Below, in pieces: positions 23,986 through 37,212 of a DNA stretch of 64,000 bases; within the stretch, counting starts at the first letter, position 1; each line of letters starts with the position of its first letter. The notes below the pieces were generated by a model, which ran no database searches, had not been told where the DNA came from, and worked only from the letters and a program-made list of their open reading frames with translations. Position numbers and translations under genes: made by a program. This stretch comes from Vanessa cardui (lineage: Eukaryota > Arthropoda > Insecta > Lepidoptera > Nymphalidae), in contig NC_061147.1 in assembly GCF_905220365.1 (NCBI RefSeq), positions 4,836,001 through 4,900,000 of the forward strand, given 5' to 3'.

Positions 23986-24914
23986 GACGTAATATGTAAC
24001 GCCTATATCCAATGATGAATAAAGATATAATGTATCTAAAAAGTATATAAGTTAAGTTCGATTTTTTTTATATATCAACGATGTATTTTAAACGGAGCTG
24101 TAGCGCTGTCTTAAAGCTCGTTAGAGATCGTTTATTGCTCATTAAGCATCAAAGAAATGAAATACACAGCGAAGCTATCAGCCGAGGACTCGCTTTCTAC
24201 GTCTCTTTTTTTTATGATATATTTATTTTTAGTTATTACATCTAAGACTTCATTTTGAATTATCTTAATTGTCAGAGGTTTTATTATGATTTCGCTTTCG
24301 TGAATACGTTACGCGAAGTCGTTTGTGGGCTTTTTAATTCGAGAAAGTCTTATTTATGTAACTAGTTTACGAGAGTCTGAGGTGAAATTAAAATTATGTG
24401 TAATTATATGTTTATGTATCTACTCATTGCTTTAGTTGAATTCAAAGCGCTCGAGATAGTAAAATCATTAATATTTATTTTTAACGAAGAAATATTTCGT
24501 TTTTCATTGCATTCATTATCTTTATATACATATATTTTCTGTACTTGTTACAGAAATCCGACTAAAGGAATGGCCCAATGATAATAATTTAATAATAAGT
24601 TAATTTTGATATTTTTCGTTTACATTTAAGTGGGTTTCTAGATGGATTGCATTGGAGTCAGTAGGAGGTGTTGTGTTTAGGCCGCTGATAAAAAATGAAA
24701 CGTGTTTTATATGTGTCAATATCAAAAGTTATGCGTTTTTATTATAATTTAATCTAAATCACAATGTCAGTCTGTTGCTGCGAGTTAACGGCCTTCGATG
24801 CCTATTTTTTACACCTTATCCGGTGAAATAATTATACTCGATTAGCATGTTTGTTTCCTCAATGTGTAAGACCATGTTATTAAGTTAAGTATGTATTTCT
24901 CTTTCCCGGAACCG

Positions 24915-25012
24915 CACACAGGCGTACCGTCATCATCAGACGATCGTCGTGTTCATTCTGTGCGCTGAAGCGCATCGTCGCGTGGCGTCCCTAGTCTCGC
25001 TTCCGTTCAAAG
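24915..25012. other. CpG-rich island of unknown role
   Basis: 'cgtcatcatcagacgatcgt', 'gcgctgaagcgcatcgtcgc' and 'gtggcgtccctagtctcgct' form a GC- and CpG-rich block in AT-rich DNA. It could be a promoter or 5' exon, an enhancer, or old repeat. There is no open frame of note and no clear core promoter motif. Confidence 0.3.
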
Positions 25013-25125
25013 AAGATACCTGAATAGCTTATCAGTCTAGACTCATTTGAATCTTGTGTTTAAGTGAACCTTTGTGTAATATAAATATAATTTGATATAC
25101 ATACTAATAACACTAAACCGTATTT

Positions 25126-25381
25126 GAGCGCGTGCATCTTAACCGATGATTGTTCGAGTTCAAACCCAGACAAGCACCACTATATATGCCTATAATTCAT
25201 GTTGTGCTCGCCGATGAAGGAAAACACCGTGAGGAAACCTGCATGTGTCTAATTTCATCGAAATTCTGCCACATGTGCATTCCACCAACCAGCATTGGAA
25301 CAGCGTGGTGGAATATTTTCCAAGCCTTCTCCTTAACGGGAGAGGAGGCCTTAGCCCAGCAGTGGGAAATTTCCAGGCTGT
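25126..25381 (+). repeat. SINE family A, 5'-truncated
   Basis: It starts inside the head at 'gcgcgtgcatcttaaccgat', has a damaged B box ('gagttcaaacccagac') and a well-kept body to 'agcagtgggaaatttccagg'. It shares 'cactatatatg' with the 17.8 kb copy, so the two may be one subfamily. Confidence 0.8.
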
Positions 25382-27889
25382 ACTTAAACCGTATTTAATT
25401 TTCGTATGAAGATAGTTTGTCCTTTTTTATACGTCTAATAATCGACCATTAATTAATCTTAAACGCGACTCACAACTAGTTTTATATATATCATTTTCCT
25501 TTTATAACAATCCTTCCATTAGTCAATTATTTATCTATTAATTGCAGTGTTGTCGCTTCGATGCCATTCATTTAAAACTAATTAGTCATTAATTTAGCTA
25601 GTTGGAACACATAAACAAAGTAGTAAATACGATTGACCCGTACCTTTATCAAAATTATTTTTATACAGTTTTTTTTTTATAAAATATTCGACATTTAAAG
25701 AGGTTTTAATAATTTAATGAGAAACGTGAATTTAATTGGCTATTCTATTGGTTGAAATCAAGGCGCTCCAAATGTGTTCAGGCTTAATTGGAAAAACTCT
25801 CCTATCGATCGTTCGGTGTAATTAAGAGGTCAATTATAAATTCCTAATAAGGTTAACGAACGTATTCAAAGAAATAGTAGGAAAGAGGAAGAATTGACCC
25901 ATTATCATTATTCATGTAAAGTGCTGTAGCGGTAAAACCACCATGCGCGTTGCACTGATTGTAGGTCAAAGGCCAAATATAGTTGAAGGACATATGCTCT
26001 ATAATATCGGACTTGGACTTAATTTACCTTGAAGTTTAAAAAAAATGTAATTTGGTTTAAATTTAGAATAACTTCTGCTATGCATATAAAGGACTTCCAT
26101 ATTAATCAAGTACTTTGTAACCATCATAGTAAATGTATGTATTAAAAGTGAACCTCGCGGTTTACCGATTTAATAACATCGATCATGAAGAAATTTTATA
26201 TATATTTTTGAAATAATTCTTCATCTTCGTGATCTTTAATTATTTTAATTTATAACATTGTGCACAATTTCATACATTACTCGATCAGTTTTATATTTTA
26301 TATATTAAGTTGTTATATTTTCCTTGTTATTTAAACGGTATTTATTCATGCAACAATAGATTTCCCAGAAATCCATGTAATTAGTACAAGTTAACATCAT
26401 TATTCCGGTTGACTGTAACGTCTATAAAGTACAAAGTGCTTTTACGAAGTTCTGAAAGGCGAACAGCCTATAAGTGTTCTAGAGTAAAGGCTTCCTTTAG
26501 AATCGGAACTTGTCCTTACATTGCCTCACTGTGACTTGGATTCTAATTATCCTCGCCTTATTGAATTTCTTCAGAGATTTGGAAAACTCTCTTAGATAAC
26601 TACAACGGTTTTTATAAGTTGAATATTAGCAGCTTATAAAGATTTAATAGATATATTGGTTGATGTGAAAATGTTTTCTCAAATAAATGTTGGATTTACA
26701 AATGAGTTTTTATATGATTTGTTCGTTTAAATTTTTGTTGCCGATGTCCTCCTAATTAGTTTCGGACAAACCGTGGGCGCAAATAGTCTTTCTCTGTATA
26801 CTCACTCTCATAATCCGATGAGACGAGAAATCAGACACAAATAGGGATCATGCGGAGGACCAATGGCTTTTTGTGCTCTCCGTGGTAGGAGAATGTAGTC
26901 ACAAAGTCCAGATTACAATTTGCTACTGTCAATTTTTTTTAACTCTATCTTGCCCCTCTCATCATAAAAACCTGATAAATTTTGAAATCGTCGAGGTTTG
27001 CGGTCTTATAAAATGGCCACTAGACGAAACGAGATTCTCTAAATACTTATGGGAATAGTGTCTGTATATAAATGTTCAAGAGTCTAATATATTATCTTCA
27101 CTTGTGTATGCTTCGAACGTTCGTCACATTTATGTACAATCTGTGCATGCGGGATAGGTGCTCTATTCGGTACTTTGAATCGTCAGATCAAATCTTTATT
27201 TATTTTTTTTTATACGTCGGCGTTCGACTTTTATATTACGTGACAAAAATTTCGGTCTAACAGCACCAAATATAGTTGGATAGAGTTTTGTTGTTCAGAA
27301 TTTTTATTACCAATATACGTATATATGTATACATGCGTTAAAGGGGTCAAAGGGGACTATAAAGCAGGTAAATTCGATTATGATTTGAAATAAGGAAAGG
27401 GTTTATTTTTTTTAAATATTTAGCGTTTCTTAACCGAATAAGTAGTCTCCGTTTACGTAAAATATAATCACTCGTAATTCGATGTAATTATATGAACACA
27501 ATTATTTGTAATATACAAATAATAATCGCAGTAGCCGGTCATGATAACGCACCTTGCGCAAATTAGTAGTTCATAAATTTCAATCCTAAAGAAACAAATA
27601 CGAAAACCATTAAAATCGATGCGAAACACCAAACTATTAATATTCTATTAGTTTTTTATCGATTTCATGACATATTTAAATATTTGCTTAAAATCGATAT
27701 ATAAAATGAACAGCTGATAGTTCAATGACCTTTCGATGTCGATGACATCCATTAATGGTGCCGCTTAATTAATCTATAAACTATAAGTCCGTTGGTGGGA
27801 ACGAATTCGAGTCCGTGTCGAATTGTAAATGTCAGGACGGATATGGTATACGTCTAAAACTAATTAAAATGTAAATATTTATATTATTT
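25382..27889. other. Non-coding, no gene seen
   Basis: AT-rich sequence with only chance frames. No RNA gene or mobile element could be recognised. Confidence 0.45.
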
Positions 27890-28190
27890 ATATTTGAAAG
27901 TGGTTGCTTGGTGGTAGAGATTTGTGCAAGCCTGTCCGGACATGTGCCACCCACTCTTGACATGTTTTATCGCCAATAAGTTACTTTAAAGTACAGTACT
28001 ACAACGTTTGTACTGTCGATTGGAATGGTAAGTGAGCTAGTGCAACAATCACAAAGGATGTAACATCTTAGTTCCTAAAGTTGGTGGCATATTAGTGTTG
28101 AAATGGATTTTATTTCTTACGTCGCTAATGTGCGGTGGTGACCACGTACCAACAAGTGGTCGATTTGACAGTCTACCTTTTTTAATATAA
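27890..28190 (+). repeat. Dispersed repeat family C, longest copy
   Basis: In order: 'gcccaccc'-like block ('gccacccactcttgacatg'), 'atcgccaataagtt', 'tggtaagtgagctagtgcaa', 'gatgtaacatcttagttcct', 'cttacgtcgctaatgtgcgg' and 'tggtgaccacgtaccaacaa'. This is the best local reference for the family. Confidence 0.65.
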
Positions 28191-28843
28191 TAAAGTTGGT
28201 TTGTTTGTGTGCAACACGTTGGAACAGCTGTATGGATTTTATTGAAATTGTACGGAGTAACTGCTTATGCCCTTATGTGATTGAGGATACAAAATGTTCA
28301 ATTAAAAGAAAATCGAGTTTAAGTGACTTTTTGGAAATAACAATGTTATTGACGCATAAAGGTTTTACTTCTGTCACATGTAGATGCCGGGTGTACTTAA
28401 ATTTTCGTTTAACTTTTTTTTTTTAATTAAAATTAAACACGTATATATGTAAAACTCGTTTTAAAAGCTGTCACGTAAAACGGCTTTTCGACCTTAATAA
28501 CAATTATAAGTGTAACTCGTATGTTGGGATATTGTGATGCTTTGACTTTTGCGTCATAGAATCAATAAAGTACTAACTACACTGTTAAAATGATATGAAA
28601 TCTGACTTTTTGTAAGTTAGTGAGTACTAAGCAGTTGGAAATTCGTTAAATTCCCTAATAACCATACTATTCATAGAAATGATATTAATTCACTATCTTA
28701 TAATCTTTATAAATCTAGTTCATCCTTAATGTTTAATTATTCTCTAAAAACGGTCCGTCCCGAATACAATATATATTATCGTTACGTGCATGTAAAGGCA
28801 TTTTCTCTTAACATTTTATATAAAAGTATTTCTATGATAATTG

Positions 28844-28853
28844 CGCCATCTAT
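28844..28853 (-). promoter_or_regulatory. ATAGATGGCG motif (CTCF-like core)
   Basis: The minus strand reads ATAGATGGCG, close to the insect CTCF core (AGRTGGCGC). Related words occur at 31567 (minus), 43536 and 43715 (plus). A short-motif match only. Confidence 0.15.
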
Positions 28854-29506
28854 TACCATATTTAAGATACAGCAGTGTGCCAGACAGACGTAGATTAATA
28901 TGGTTTCCTTTAGTTAAAGAATCTTAAAAACCAATAAACATATCTCTATGTGAAATCGAATCTTTGACTATGAGCACTAAAGGCAACGATTGCTCTAACG
29001 GTTGTAAAAGAACAGACTATTTCTCGTGTGAACGTAATTAAAACGAATCGAATATAATTGGTTACAATACTTACAATGTAAGTTAGCATATTGCTACACA
29101 TTATCAGGGATTCCACACACCGCTACTGATGCAACATCTCTACAACTGTATTTAATGAAAAACGTAAAAACCGCCGAATATGGTTTAATTAAAGATGTCT
29201 CTATTATATTGGAATGCGTTCACTGTGAGAAACTTAGACAGGATATTAATCAGCATATCAAAACTACCCAAACTAATGTGCAATATATAAGTTTCCTGGC
29301 ATTTCCTGACAGTAATGAAACGAAATTATTGTACAGATTAACTAATACTTTTTTCTCTGCCGTTTGCTAGGAAATAAAGGTGTAGTGCTACTCAGTAGAG
29401 AGAAAAATATTTGTGTTAAAAGAAGCATTGTTCCATTCTTAGTAAAGTATTCTAGTCTCTACATAGGTACAAAACTGTCGCATGTATTAGTATAGTATAG
29501 TGACAA

Positions 29507-29778
29507 CTTGTAAATTTCCCACTGCTGGTCTAAGGCCTCCCCTCTTTTTGAGGAGAAAGTTAGGAGCATATTCCATCACGCTGCTCCAATGGTGGTTTTA
29601 GAACTTCGTTGAAATTAGACACATGCAGGTTTCCTCATGATGTTTCCCTTCACCGACGTACTCGAGATAAATTATAAACACATAATAAGCACCTGAAAAT
29701 TCAGTGTTAATTGGCTGGGTTTGAACTCGCTATCATCGGCCAAGATGAACACATTGTCACCAGTGGGCCATCTCGGCT
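29507..29778 (-). repeat. SINE family A, diverged full-length copy
   Basis: On the plus strand: 'cttgtaaatttcccactgct', 'gacacatgcaggtttcctca', 'ggctgggtttgaactcgcta', 'ccagtgggccatctcggc'. Head and body are complete but carry many substitutions. Confidence 0.8.
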
Positions 29779-32540
29779 TTCAGAACTTTTAAACTAAGTA
29801 ACGAATTTCAATGCGATTTCTATCAAAAACAGAGCGAAGAGGAAGGTTTATGTTTGTTTTACATAGTACAGGTATTATACATAAGAAAACTTACGAATGT
29901 GAAACATATTATATATGTATATATGTATATACATATGTTATTGTAATATGTACAAATTGATTATACACATAATACATCCGTGAATGTGTTGTTACTCTTA
30001 TTAAGATAAAAAGTATTATACAAACAATGTGTTAAATCAAATTCAATAGAATCGCACCTACAGACAGACTCGTATACGAGATGTGGGTTTGGTTCGGTTT
30101 TGTATCGCTAGGAAGGCATTAGCCCAGTTCGATCTCCCATTGCCCCACTCCCCCACTCGGCGTTATCTGATGAAAATTGTTGGGTAATTGCTTGTTAGTT
30201 ACCATCCTCATATAGGTAATGTGATGTTCTTACTTGTGCTAAATTGTTTATTAGTGGAATTCATTCCGAGAACTTCAATAAGAGCCGAGTTATACCAGTG
30301 CATAAAAGATTAATCCAAATTAAACGACTGTCCCGACTTTAATATATTTTTTATAATTTTATTTTTTTAAGGAAACATACACGAACATACAATAAAATGA
30401 TATAAGTTTAATGACTTTTAGTGGAGCATACTTCTACTCATCTCTGTGGAAGGTTGACAAGATGTATTTGTTTAATATTTTTTTAGAAAAACAGGTTGGT
30501 AGCGTCTCACAAAAAAGCTAAGAAAAGAGGAAATGTAAGAGTAACGAAATCATACTTACTATTGTCAAAAAAAAAAAAAAGCGAATCGGGATTATATATA
30601 CATAATGTATGACTTTCAAATCTTAAGACGGCACGTGTAGTTTTGCATACAGCCTTGAAACTTAATGTTTTAAAGTGAGTTTCTTAGATACACTATGTAT
30701 CTTGTAATGTATAGAATCAATAAATAAAAAAAAATATCAGCCTCAGTACAATAGTAGTTTAAAAATCGTGTCTAGCCGTGATTAATGCTAAGTCGTGATC
30801 GTTTATCTCGATCCTGGCTATAATCTAGCTTAGAGTTGATCTATTGTTCTCATGCCCAATTACTACAGGGCATTGACCCGGTTTATTTTGCTGTCCGTAC
30901 TATAATCATATCGGGTAACACTGTTGACCGTACCTGATAATCGTTTGAAATTGATCTTTAACACTTGTGAATAAAGTATGAATTACATTCATTCGCGTTC
31001 AAGGAATTTGTTGACCGTACTTGAAATATTTTCTTTTTAAATTGGAACGAAAGGTAGCATACAACGGTGTATTGCTTAACATATAGGTTTGTAATGAAAC
31101 AATTACAGGAGTACTTAGTAGCTTAGCTTAAAATGATTTGAAATGAAGTAGAGGTGAATGATATACGTATAATAATAATTATATGGTCGTCGCTTCATAC
31201 GATGATTTAACTCACAGGTATTATCCGCACGTTTAGAGAATCGATTTATAATCGACCTCCTATTCTTTTTTTAAATTGCTAATTTCATGTTGTACTGTCA
31301 CTTGTCACTTCTTTATTTTTAATTTAACCACTTGTAATGCGCCAAGTAATCTTAAACTTCTCGCAAGCCAATTATTCTATACGTTTTTCAAACGCGTCAA
31401 AGTATCATTCGAATTATTTATATTTTAAATCGATACGACATACTAACAGTATAGGCTTTTCTACAAAAATATATGCGAAATCTTGAACGTAAAGTGTGAA
31501 TAACAAATATTTTACGAACAACATTTGATATAAACATGATAATTAAATTATGTAAAAATGTATATAGCGCCATCGAGTCGATACTTAAATTTCACTTTCG
31601 AAATCCATGTCGAGTTTCTAGTCTGATCTTACTTTACCTAAACCTGAGTCTTCACGAAAGGAAAGTTGATAACAGAATTCATTTTAGTTGTCAAATATTG
31701 ATAATCTTTGTATTTTTTGTCATAAATACCAAATGAATAAGCGTTTTCTTCGTATACGCCGACTGTTGATTTATTTTCAATTCGTAGTACAAACAAAAGA
31801 TGGTTTTCTGAAAAATTGCCAACTGTTCCAGTGAAAATGCACCTTTACAAAGAACAAATGAGAAGAATATTTAAGACCTTGAAAGCAAAAAATACGAGTG
31901 AGAATGAAAAAGGCAGAGAAAGGAACTTCGCTAATTCGCCAACGAGACAACAAAGACAGTTAAATCGAATTATACGTTTGACCTCTTAGACGACAATGTA
32001 GATACGTTTAATCATAATCGTGATTGTCATCATGATTATAATCGCTTGTTAATGATTTCGGTACAGAAGAATGTGCATTGCTCTTGTTCGCAGCAATGGA
32101 ATATCAAATAATGATTGCTCTCAATTTGTGTATCAGATTTAAATGGTACATGATATACATAATACTATGTATAATACTTTTTCATACTAATACGGGCGGA
32201 CATACTGAACTAATAACAATAATGATTATTTCTCTTGCTTTATGTACTATGATATCAAGACAGTTTTATAAAGTTAAGAGTTCTCACAATCTCAACTAGC
32301 ATTCACTTCGTCTTATTAGTAAATCCTTTGAACTTATTTATTTGAAATATGTAGGTATAGTAGAAGTTACCTATGTTATAATAAATTATGATAGTGATAA
32401 TTGAAGCTTACTAGGTGTTAATTTTATATCAACTATTTGTTAAACAGTATCGTATTTCGATACGAATTATATAATGTAGAAATGGATTTCACGTTCAAAA
32501 AATAATCTTTTTATTTACTGTAGTAGTTGTAAAATAGTAC
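29779..32540. other. Non-coding, no gene seen
   Basis: AT-rich DNA including a run of about 14 A near 30,563. Frames at 31.5 and 32.1 kb are short and lack support. A minus-strand GATGGCGC word lies at 31567. Confidence 0.45.
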
Positions 32541-32864
32541 AAAAAATATGAGTCGAGATGGCACAGTGGTTAGAATGCGTGCATCTTAACCCATGATTGC
32601 GGGTTCATACCCAGGCAAGCACCGCTGATTCATGTGCTTAATTTGTCTTTATAATTCATCTCGTGCTCAGCGGTAAAGGAAAACATCGTGAGGAAACCTG
32701 CATGTGACAAATTTCATAGAAATTCTGCCACATGTGTATTCCACCAACCCGAACAGCGTGGTGGAATATGTTCCAAACCTTCTCCTCAAAGGGAGAGGAG
32801 GCCTTTAGCCCAGCAGTGGGAATTTACAGGTTGTTGTTGCTGTTGTTGTTGTAAGAAAAAATAT
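32541..32864 (+). repeat. SINE family A insertion with 9-bp target duplication
   Basis: AAAAAATAT occurs at 32541-32549 and 32856-32864, on both sides of a full-length copy. The head reads 'gtcgagatggcacagtggtt' and 'gcgggttcatacccaggcaa' (one B-box change); the body ends 'agcccagcagtgggaattta' followed by a (TTG)n-rich tail. The 107-codon plus frame at 32688-33011 runs through the SINE and its Cys-run comes from the (TTG)n tail, so it is not a gene. Confidence 0.85.
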
Positions 32865-33499
32865 ATAATTTTTGTACATTATTCAATGTTTATATTAATT
32901 TGTTTCAAATATAAATGCAATAAAGGTACAGGAATTTATTTTGCATATTTAATGGAATATGACATAAATATTGCTACCGAGGCCAAACGAGGCATACAGC
33001 TGGTAGATTGAATTTGTTGATTTATCAATAAGAGGGGGCACATCCCACACCCTAATGGTTATTGGATTAGTCGAAATGATATACTGTACCAATTTTAATA
33101 TATTCCATAACTATTCCATAGCATTTGTATGTGTGTACATTGTGTATTGATATGTAATTAGTTTCTGCCCACGACTTCGCACGCATTTTACCATGATTGT
33201 ATTGTTAAATGTTTTTTTTATTGCAGTTGAAAATTTTAACTCTGTACGATAATAAGAAGTGGTTCTAAAACAATTTTCAATATACGTATTAAAGAAAAAC
33301 ACACATGTGTCTATATATTATATATGTGTGTGTGGTTTTTCTTTTTAACAAAAGCTTTTGAACATATTTAAAAACAAAGGTGAAGGTGTATGAAACGGTT
33401 TATTATATTCGTCATCAATGTCTACCGATGGGCTATCGACGCATAAACTGGTTTTCGTACACAAACTAATCCCTAAAATGCGAAACGATATTTAATATG

Positions 33500-33652
33500 T
33501 CAGCAACAAGGCTAAGGCCTCTTCTCCCTTTGAGGAGAAGATTAGGAACATATTTCACCACGCTGTCCCAGTGTGGGTTGGTGGAATACCTTTGCCTGGA
33601 CTTGAATCCGCAATCATCGGTTGAGATGCACGCGCTCTAACGACTGCGCCAC
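33500..33652 (-). repeat. SINE family A with internal deletion
   Basis: Both ends are present on the plus strand ('ggctaaggcctcttctccct' and 'ggttgagatgcacgcgctct'), but the central body is missing: 'gtgtgggttggtggaatac' is joined directly to 'ctttgcctggacttgaatcc'. Confidence 0.75.
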
Positions 33653-34859
33653 CCACAGGTTTATATCATTTTCTTTCGGAAACAGAGATTTAAGAGTAGA
33701 CATACTATTAATTTTGACCGTTAATCATCCTCCATAATCAACTCCTGTACTTGAGCAAATTAGTTTTTTAGTTTTAAAAGCGTTCAGGTGAATTTATTTT
33801 AATTTTTGCTTTAGTCAGTTTAACAACACGTAGATTAAAAACTTAAGCCGTTCTGTTATACAAGTTGGAAGTAAAATGTGGAAATGTGTTTTAAGTTTAT
33901 CGAAATAAAGTCTGTTTTACAATGAAAGTTTTAAATGAGTTTGCTCATGCGCAGACATCGAGTTTTCGTAGAATCGTCTGATCCTTTGTTTTTAAAGGAT
34001 GCGAAGGGTCGACGGAAAACTATACATAATTATTATGTACACGATTTAATAATAAAATGTGTTCATGATAATAACATATAATTGTGTCAAATGATTTTAT
34101 ATTCACATGCATTTATCCATCAGTTCGAATCCATACAGATTTTTCGAATTTTGAAAGGATTTTAATAAAATATATCATTTTTGTAGAGGTCGCCTATTCT
34201 ATTCTGTTTTTAGACGATTTATTGCGTGTCTTGTTTGGTTGTATTTTATCAGTAATTATCAATTATTTTGTACAAGTAATTTATAGCACACATTTAAAAA
34301 AAATTTGAAATATGTATGTTTATCAATTTTTGGATCCGTTTTTAATAATAATTGATTCGTATGTCCAAAAAAATCCATAATTTTATTCCGAAAGTTGTTC
34401 AAGTTAAATGATTATAATTTTAAAACGTTTTTCTCCAAAATAAATTTCAAGATGCATTATCAAGATGTCTACGAGTGATGTAACGCCTTTAGGGAATTGA
34501 GATAAAATCTTCCAGTTTCACCCAAAGTTAGTGTTATTGCAACATTTTCATACCGCCTCTTTTAACATATACCATCTTTGTTTGAGGTAAACTTTAACCA
34601 ACTGATTATTAAGAGAGGTTTCGAAAATGTGAAGGTTTCGAAATCGATGCTCTAAGATAGTAAAGGCTTAATCGAAACCAAATCAATTTAGTGATTGCCA
34701 CATGATTGATTGGTTGATAGAAATCAATTCCTCATGGTTTTTTTCACAATAATGTGGTGCATTTACAATAATAATAATAATAACATTTTAATTTGTAGTA
34801 GCGCCCTTTTGTGTAGGTACCTTCTCCTCTTTATATATTATATTGTTATGACACTAAGT

Positions 34860-34982
34860 ATTGGTGTGTTTCGGTATGTATGAGCTAGTGTAACTACCGG
34901 CACAACGGATATAACATCGTAGTACCCAATGTAGGCGATGCATTGACGATGTAAGGAATAGTTACAATTTCTTCTTACAAGT
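34860..34982 (+). repeat. Dispersed repeat family C fragment
   Basis: 'tgagctagtgtaactaccgg', 'cacaacggatataacatcgt' and 'agtacccaatgtaggcgatg' match the middle of family C, ending near 'aatttcttctta'. Confidence 0.6.
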
Positions 34983-34984
34983 GT

Positions 34985-35095
34985 TTGGGGATGAAAATTA
35001 GCCTATGTTCTAATCCGGAATATATTTCATCACTGTGCCAAATTTCAGGAACAAACATCCGTCTGTCCATTTAAATTTTCGCATTTATTATTTTT
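34985..35095 (+). repeat. Unclassified repeat fragment with 'tagcctatgtt' motif
   Basis: 'gaaaattagcctatgttcta' followed by 'gtgccaaatttcaggaac' and 'catccgtctgtcca' has the style of Helitron-like and MINE inner segments common in Lepidoptera. It directly abuts the family C fragment. Confidence 0.4.
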
Positions 35096-37212
35096 AATGC
35101 AAGTGAGATAAAGCACACAGTATCAGATAAGGTTGATATGAGTTGTGTTGATACCGTAATGGTTGTAATTATTTAAATGGTAGAGCGACATGCTTCAATC
35201 GGGGAGGTCGAGTTTCTCCAGCGCCTTGAACTAACCTTGATCTACACAAACTGGTCGAAGGAACGCCTTGAACCAAAGTTTCGACGAAAGGTTTCCAATA
35301 AAAACTGGCTCAGGTGCCGTTATCACCGCTTTTTTATGTTAATGTTATTATTTAAACTGTTTGTATGTTTTCAATTCAATTTGGCTTCATTAAAACCTCA
35401 TGTTGAGTTTGGAAATTGGTATAAACAAATTGAAATGGATAACAAATATGCTTTGATATATTTATTTATTGTATTTACTAATAAGATTTTGGTAGTAAAA
35501 CCTTGTTAAGTGAACTCGTATCGTCATCTATGAGAAACCATTTTTTTTGTAGGTTTTGATCAAGAAGATATTATAATGTTGCATAGTCTAAGTCTTTGTT
35601 ACAAAGTACGTTTTGTTCCGTTTAAAAATTGAATCGTTCAAACAATAATAATATAACGCAATGAAAACCGCATATTATCGTCTGATATAATAATATCCCT
35701 TTGTGTTCCCGCCACGTTACAAGACCACGTGACTTGAACGGTATAATGCACTTAATGCGTTTCTGAGTGAATCATAAAAGTTAGTCGATATGCAGGAAGT
35801 GAACATTATCATATGCGTCGCAATTAATGGAATCCTACGTAGTAGTTAAACGCATTATGTTACACTGGGCGTTATAAAAACGATAATTTAATAGTTATAA
35901 GACGCTTGTACTACTAAATCTGCGACCAGGATCTGGAATATTAATCACGGTCAGGTGGTCTAATGCTTTATATACGATTTCTGTATTATTTCTTTGACCT
36001 CTTACAAATTGAAACATATTAAAATTTTATTCTAAACTCTTAGAACGCTTAAATATTCGATGTTTACTTAAATTGTAAATAGTTTCAAGCAAGGTAATAC
36101 CAGCTATTAAAGCCAAAATGCCAAGAAATACGGTGCTGAAAAGGCATCACGTCTGGAAGGGCCCTTAGTGTAATTGCTTGGCAGGCAGACGATCTGTGCT
36201 GGCACTTTGGCAGGCTCCGCAGGCAATATCTTATATGAGACGCTTTTGTCTTTACTGTCTACTTTATTGCGCATCTATTTTATGTAAGCTTTCAAATTAT
36301 AACCGACATAACTCATAGCGTGTGAAAAATAATTTAATAGTAGGTATTTAAATTTGAATAGATACTTTTTAGCTGTACTTATGTAATGCAAAGAATGATA
36401 AACGATGAATTACTTAATTTACTACACTTCACAATACACTAGTAAACTACCCACATAAAACGTCAACTTAAATGAGTGTGAAACGCAATTTATGAGTAAC
36501 GAGCCCATTCTATCGTAAGTAATTGGGGCGGGGAGGGCAGCCATCCCATTAAAATGTGTCAGAAATACGAAGAGAGATGGAACATGACGCTCTTTTCCCA
36601 CGGGACGGAAAAAAATTAAATAACGCCATGATTCTATGAAAAAAATGGAAGCGTCGTGTTTATATTTTGTGCTTCTAACTTTAATATACATGTGGAATGC
36701 ATGTGATGGCTTCGTTGAGATTTTTTTATTTTCCCAAATTGTATAAATTACTTACTGTTAAAGTGTTAATTACCACAAAACACTACAATATATCTGTATA
36801 TGAAAAACTGACGATTTATATATTAGTATTTTTATATTAATTCGTTGCATTATATTGAAGTAAAATTGCATCAGCAAAAGAATTAATGAACGATACGGAA
36901 AAAGTATTTCAAGTTTAGTTAAGCACGGATATCTAATCCTCAATGTTAGCATAATTTTTGTAAAACCTTGATCTTGAAATGTTGTTGATACCAATAATAG
37001 CTACTTTATAATAAATAACGTTTTAAAAATAGTATTACAGAAATTAAATATATAAAAGACGATTAAAGGTATTAAGAAACAGCAACGATTATTAAGTACC
37101 CGTTTGATGACGTGTTCATGTTCTAAATGATCTTGGCACACATCCAAGGGACCGCACATCGTGCCTTTGTCTGTCTGTCTGCCTCTTTGTCTACTTAGGT
37201 ATACTGCCATAA
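35096..37212. other. Non-coding, no defended gene
   Basis: The plus frame at 35177-35509 (110 codons, ATG start) starts in a less AT-rich patch (35,170-35,320) and then turns into AT-rich hydrophobic codons. It matches no family I know and lacks splice context. GC-richer patches at 36,120-36,240 (three TGGCA words) and 36,510-36,620 are unexplained. Confidence 0.35.

Noticed and set aside
29155..29370. 71-codon plus-strand frame with fairly balanced residues
   Set aside because: Short, unsupported by splice sites or homology that I can recognise.
32688..33011. 107-codon plus-strand frame with a Cys run
   Set aside because: It lies inside the SINE at 32541-32864. The Cys run is the (TTG)n tail read in another frame.
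35177..35509. 110-codon plus-strand frame
   Set aside because: Only its first third is less AT-rich; the rest is Phe/Leu/Tyr-rich as expected from AT-rich non-coding DNA. No family match or splice context.
20757..35740. A shared 15-base word, CACGTGACTTGAACG, near 20757 and 35727
   Set aside because: In 64 kb a few shared 15-mers are expected by chance, and the flanks do not match.
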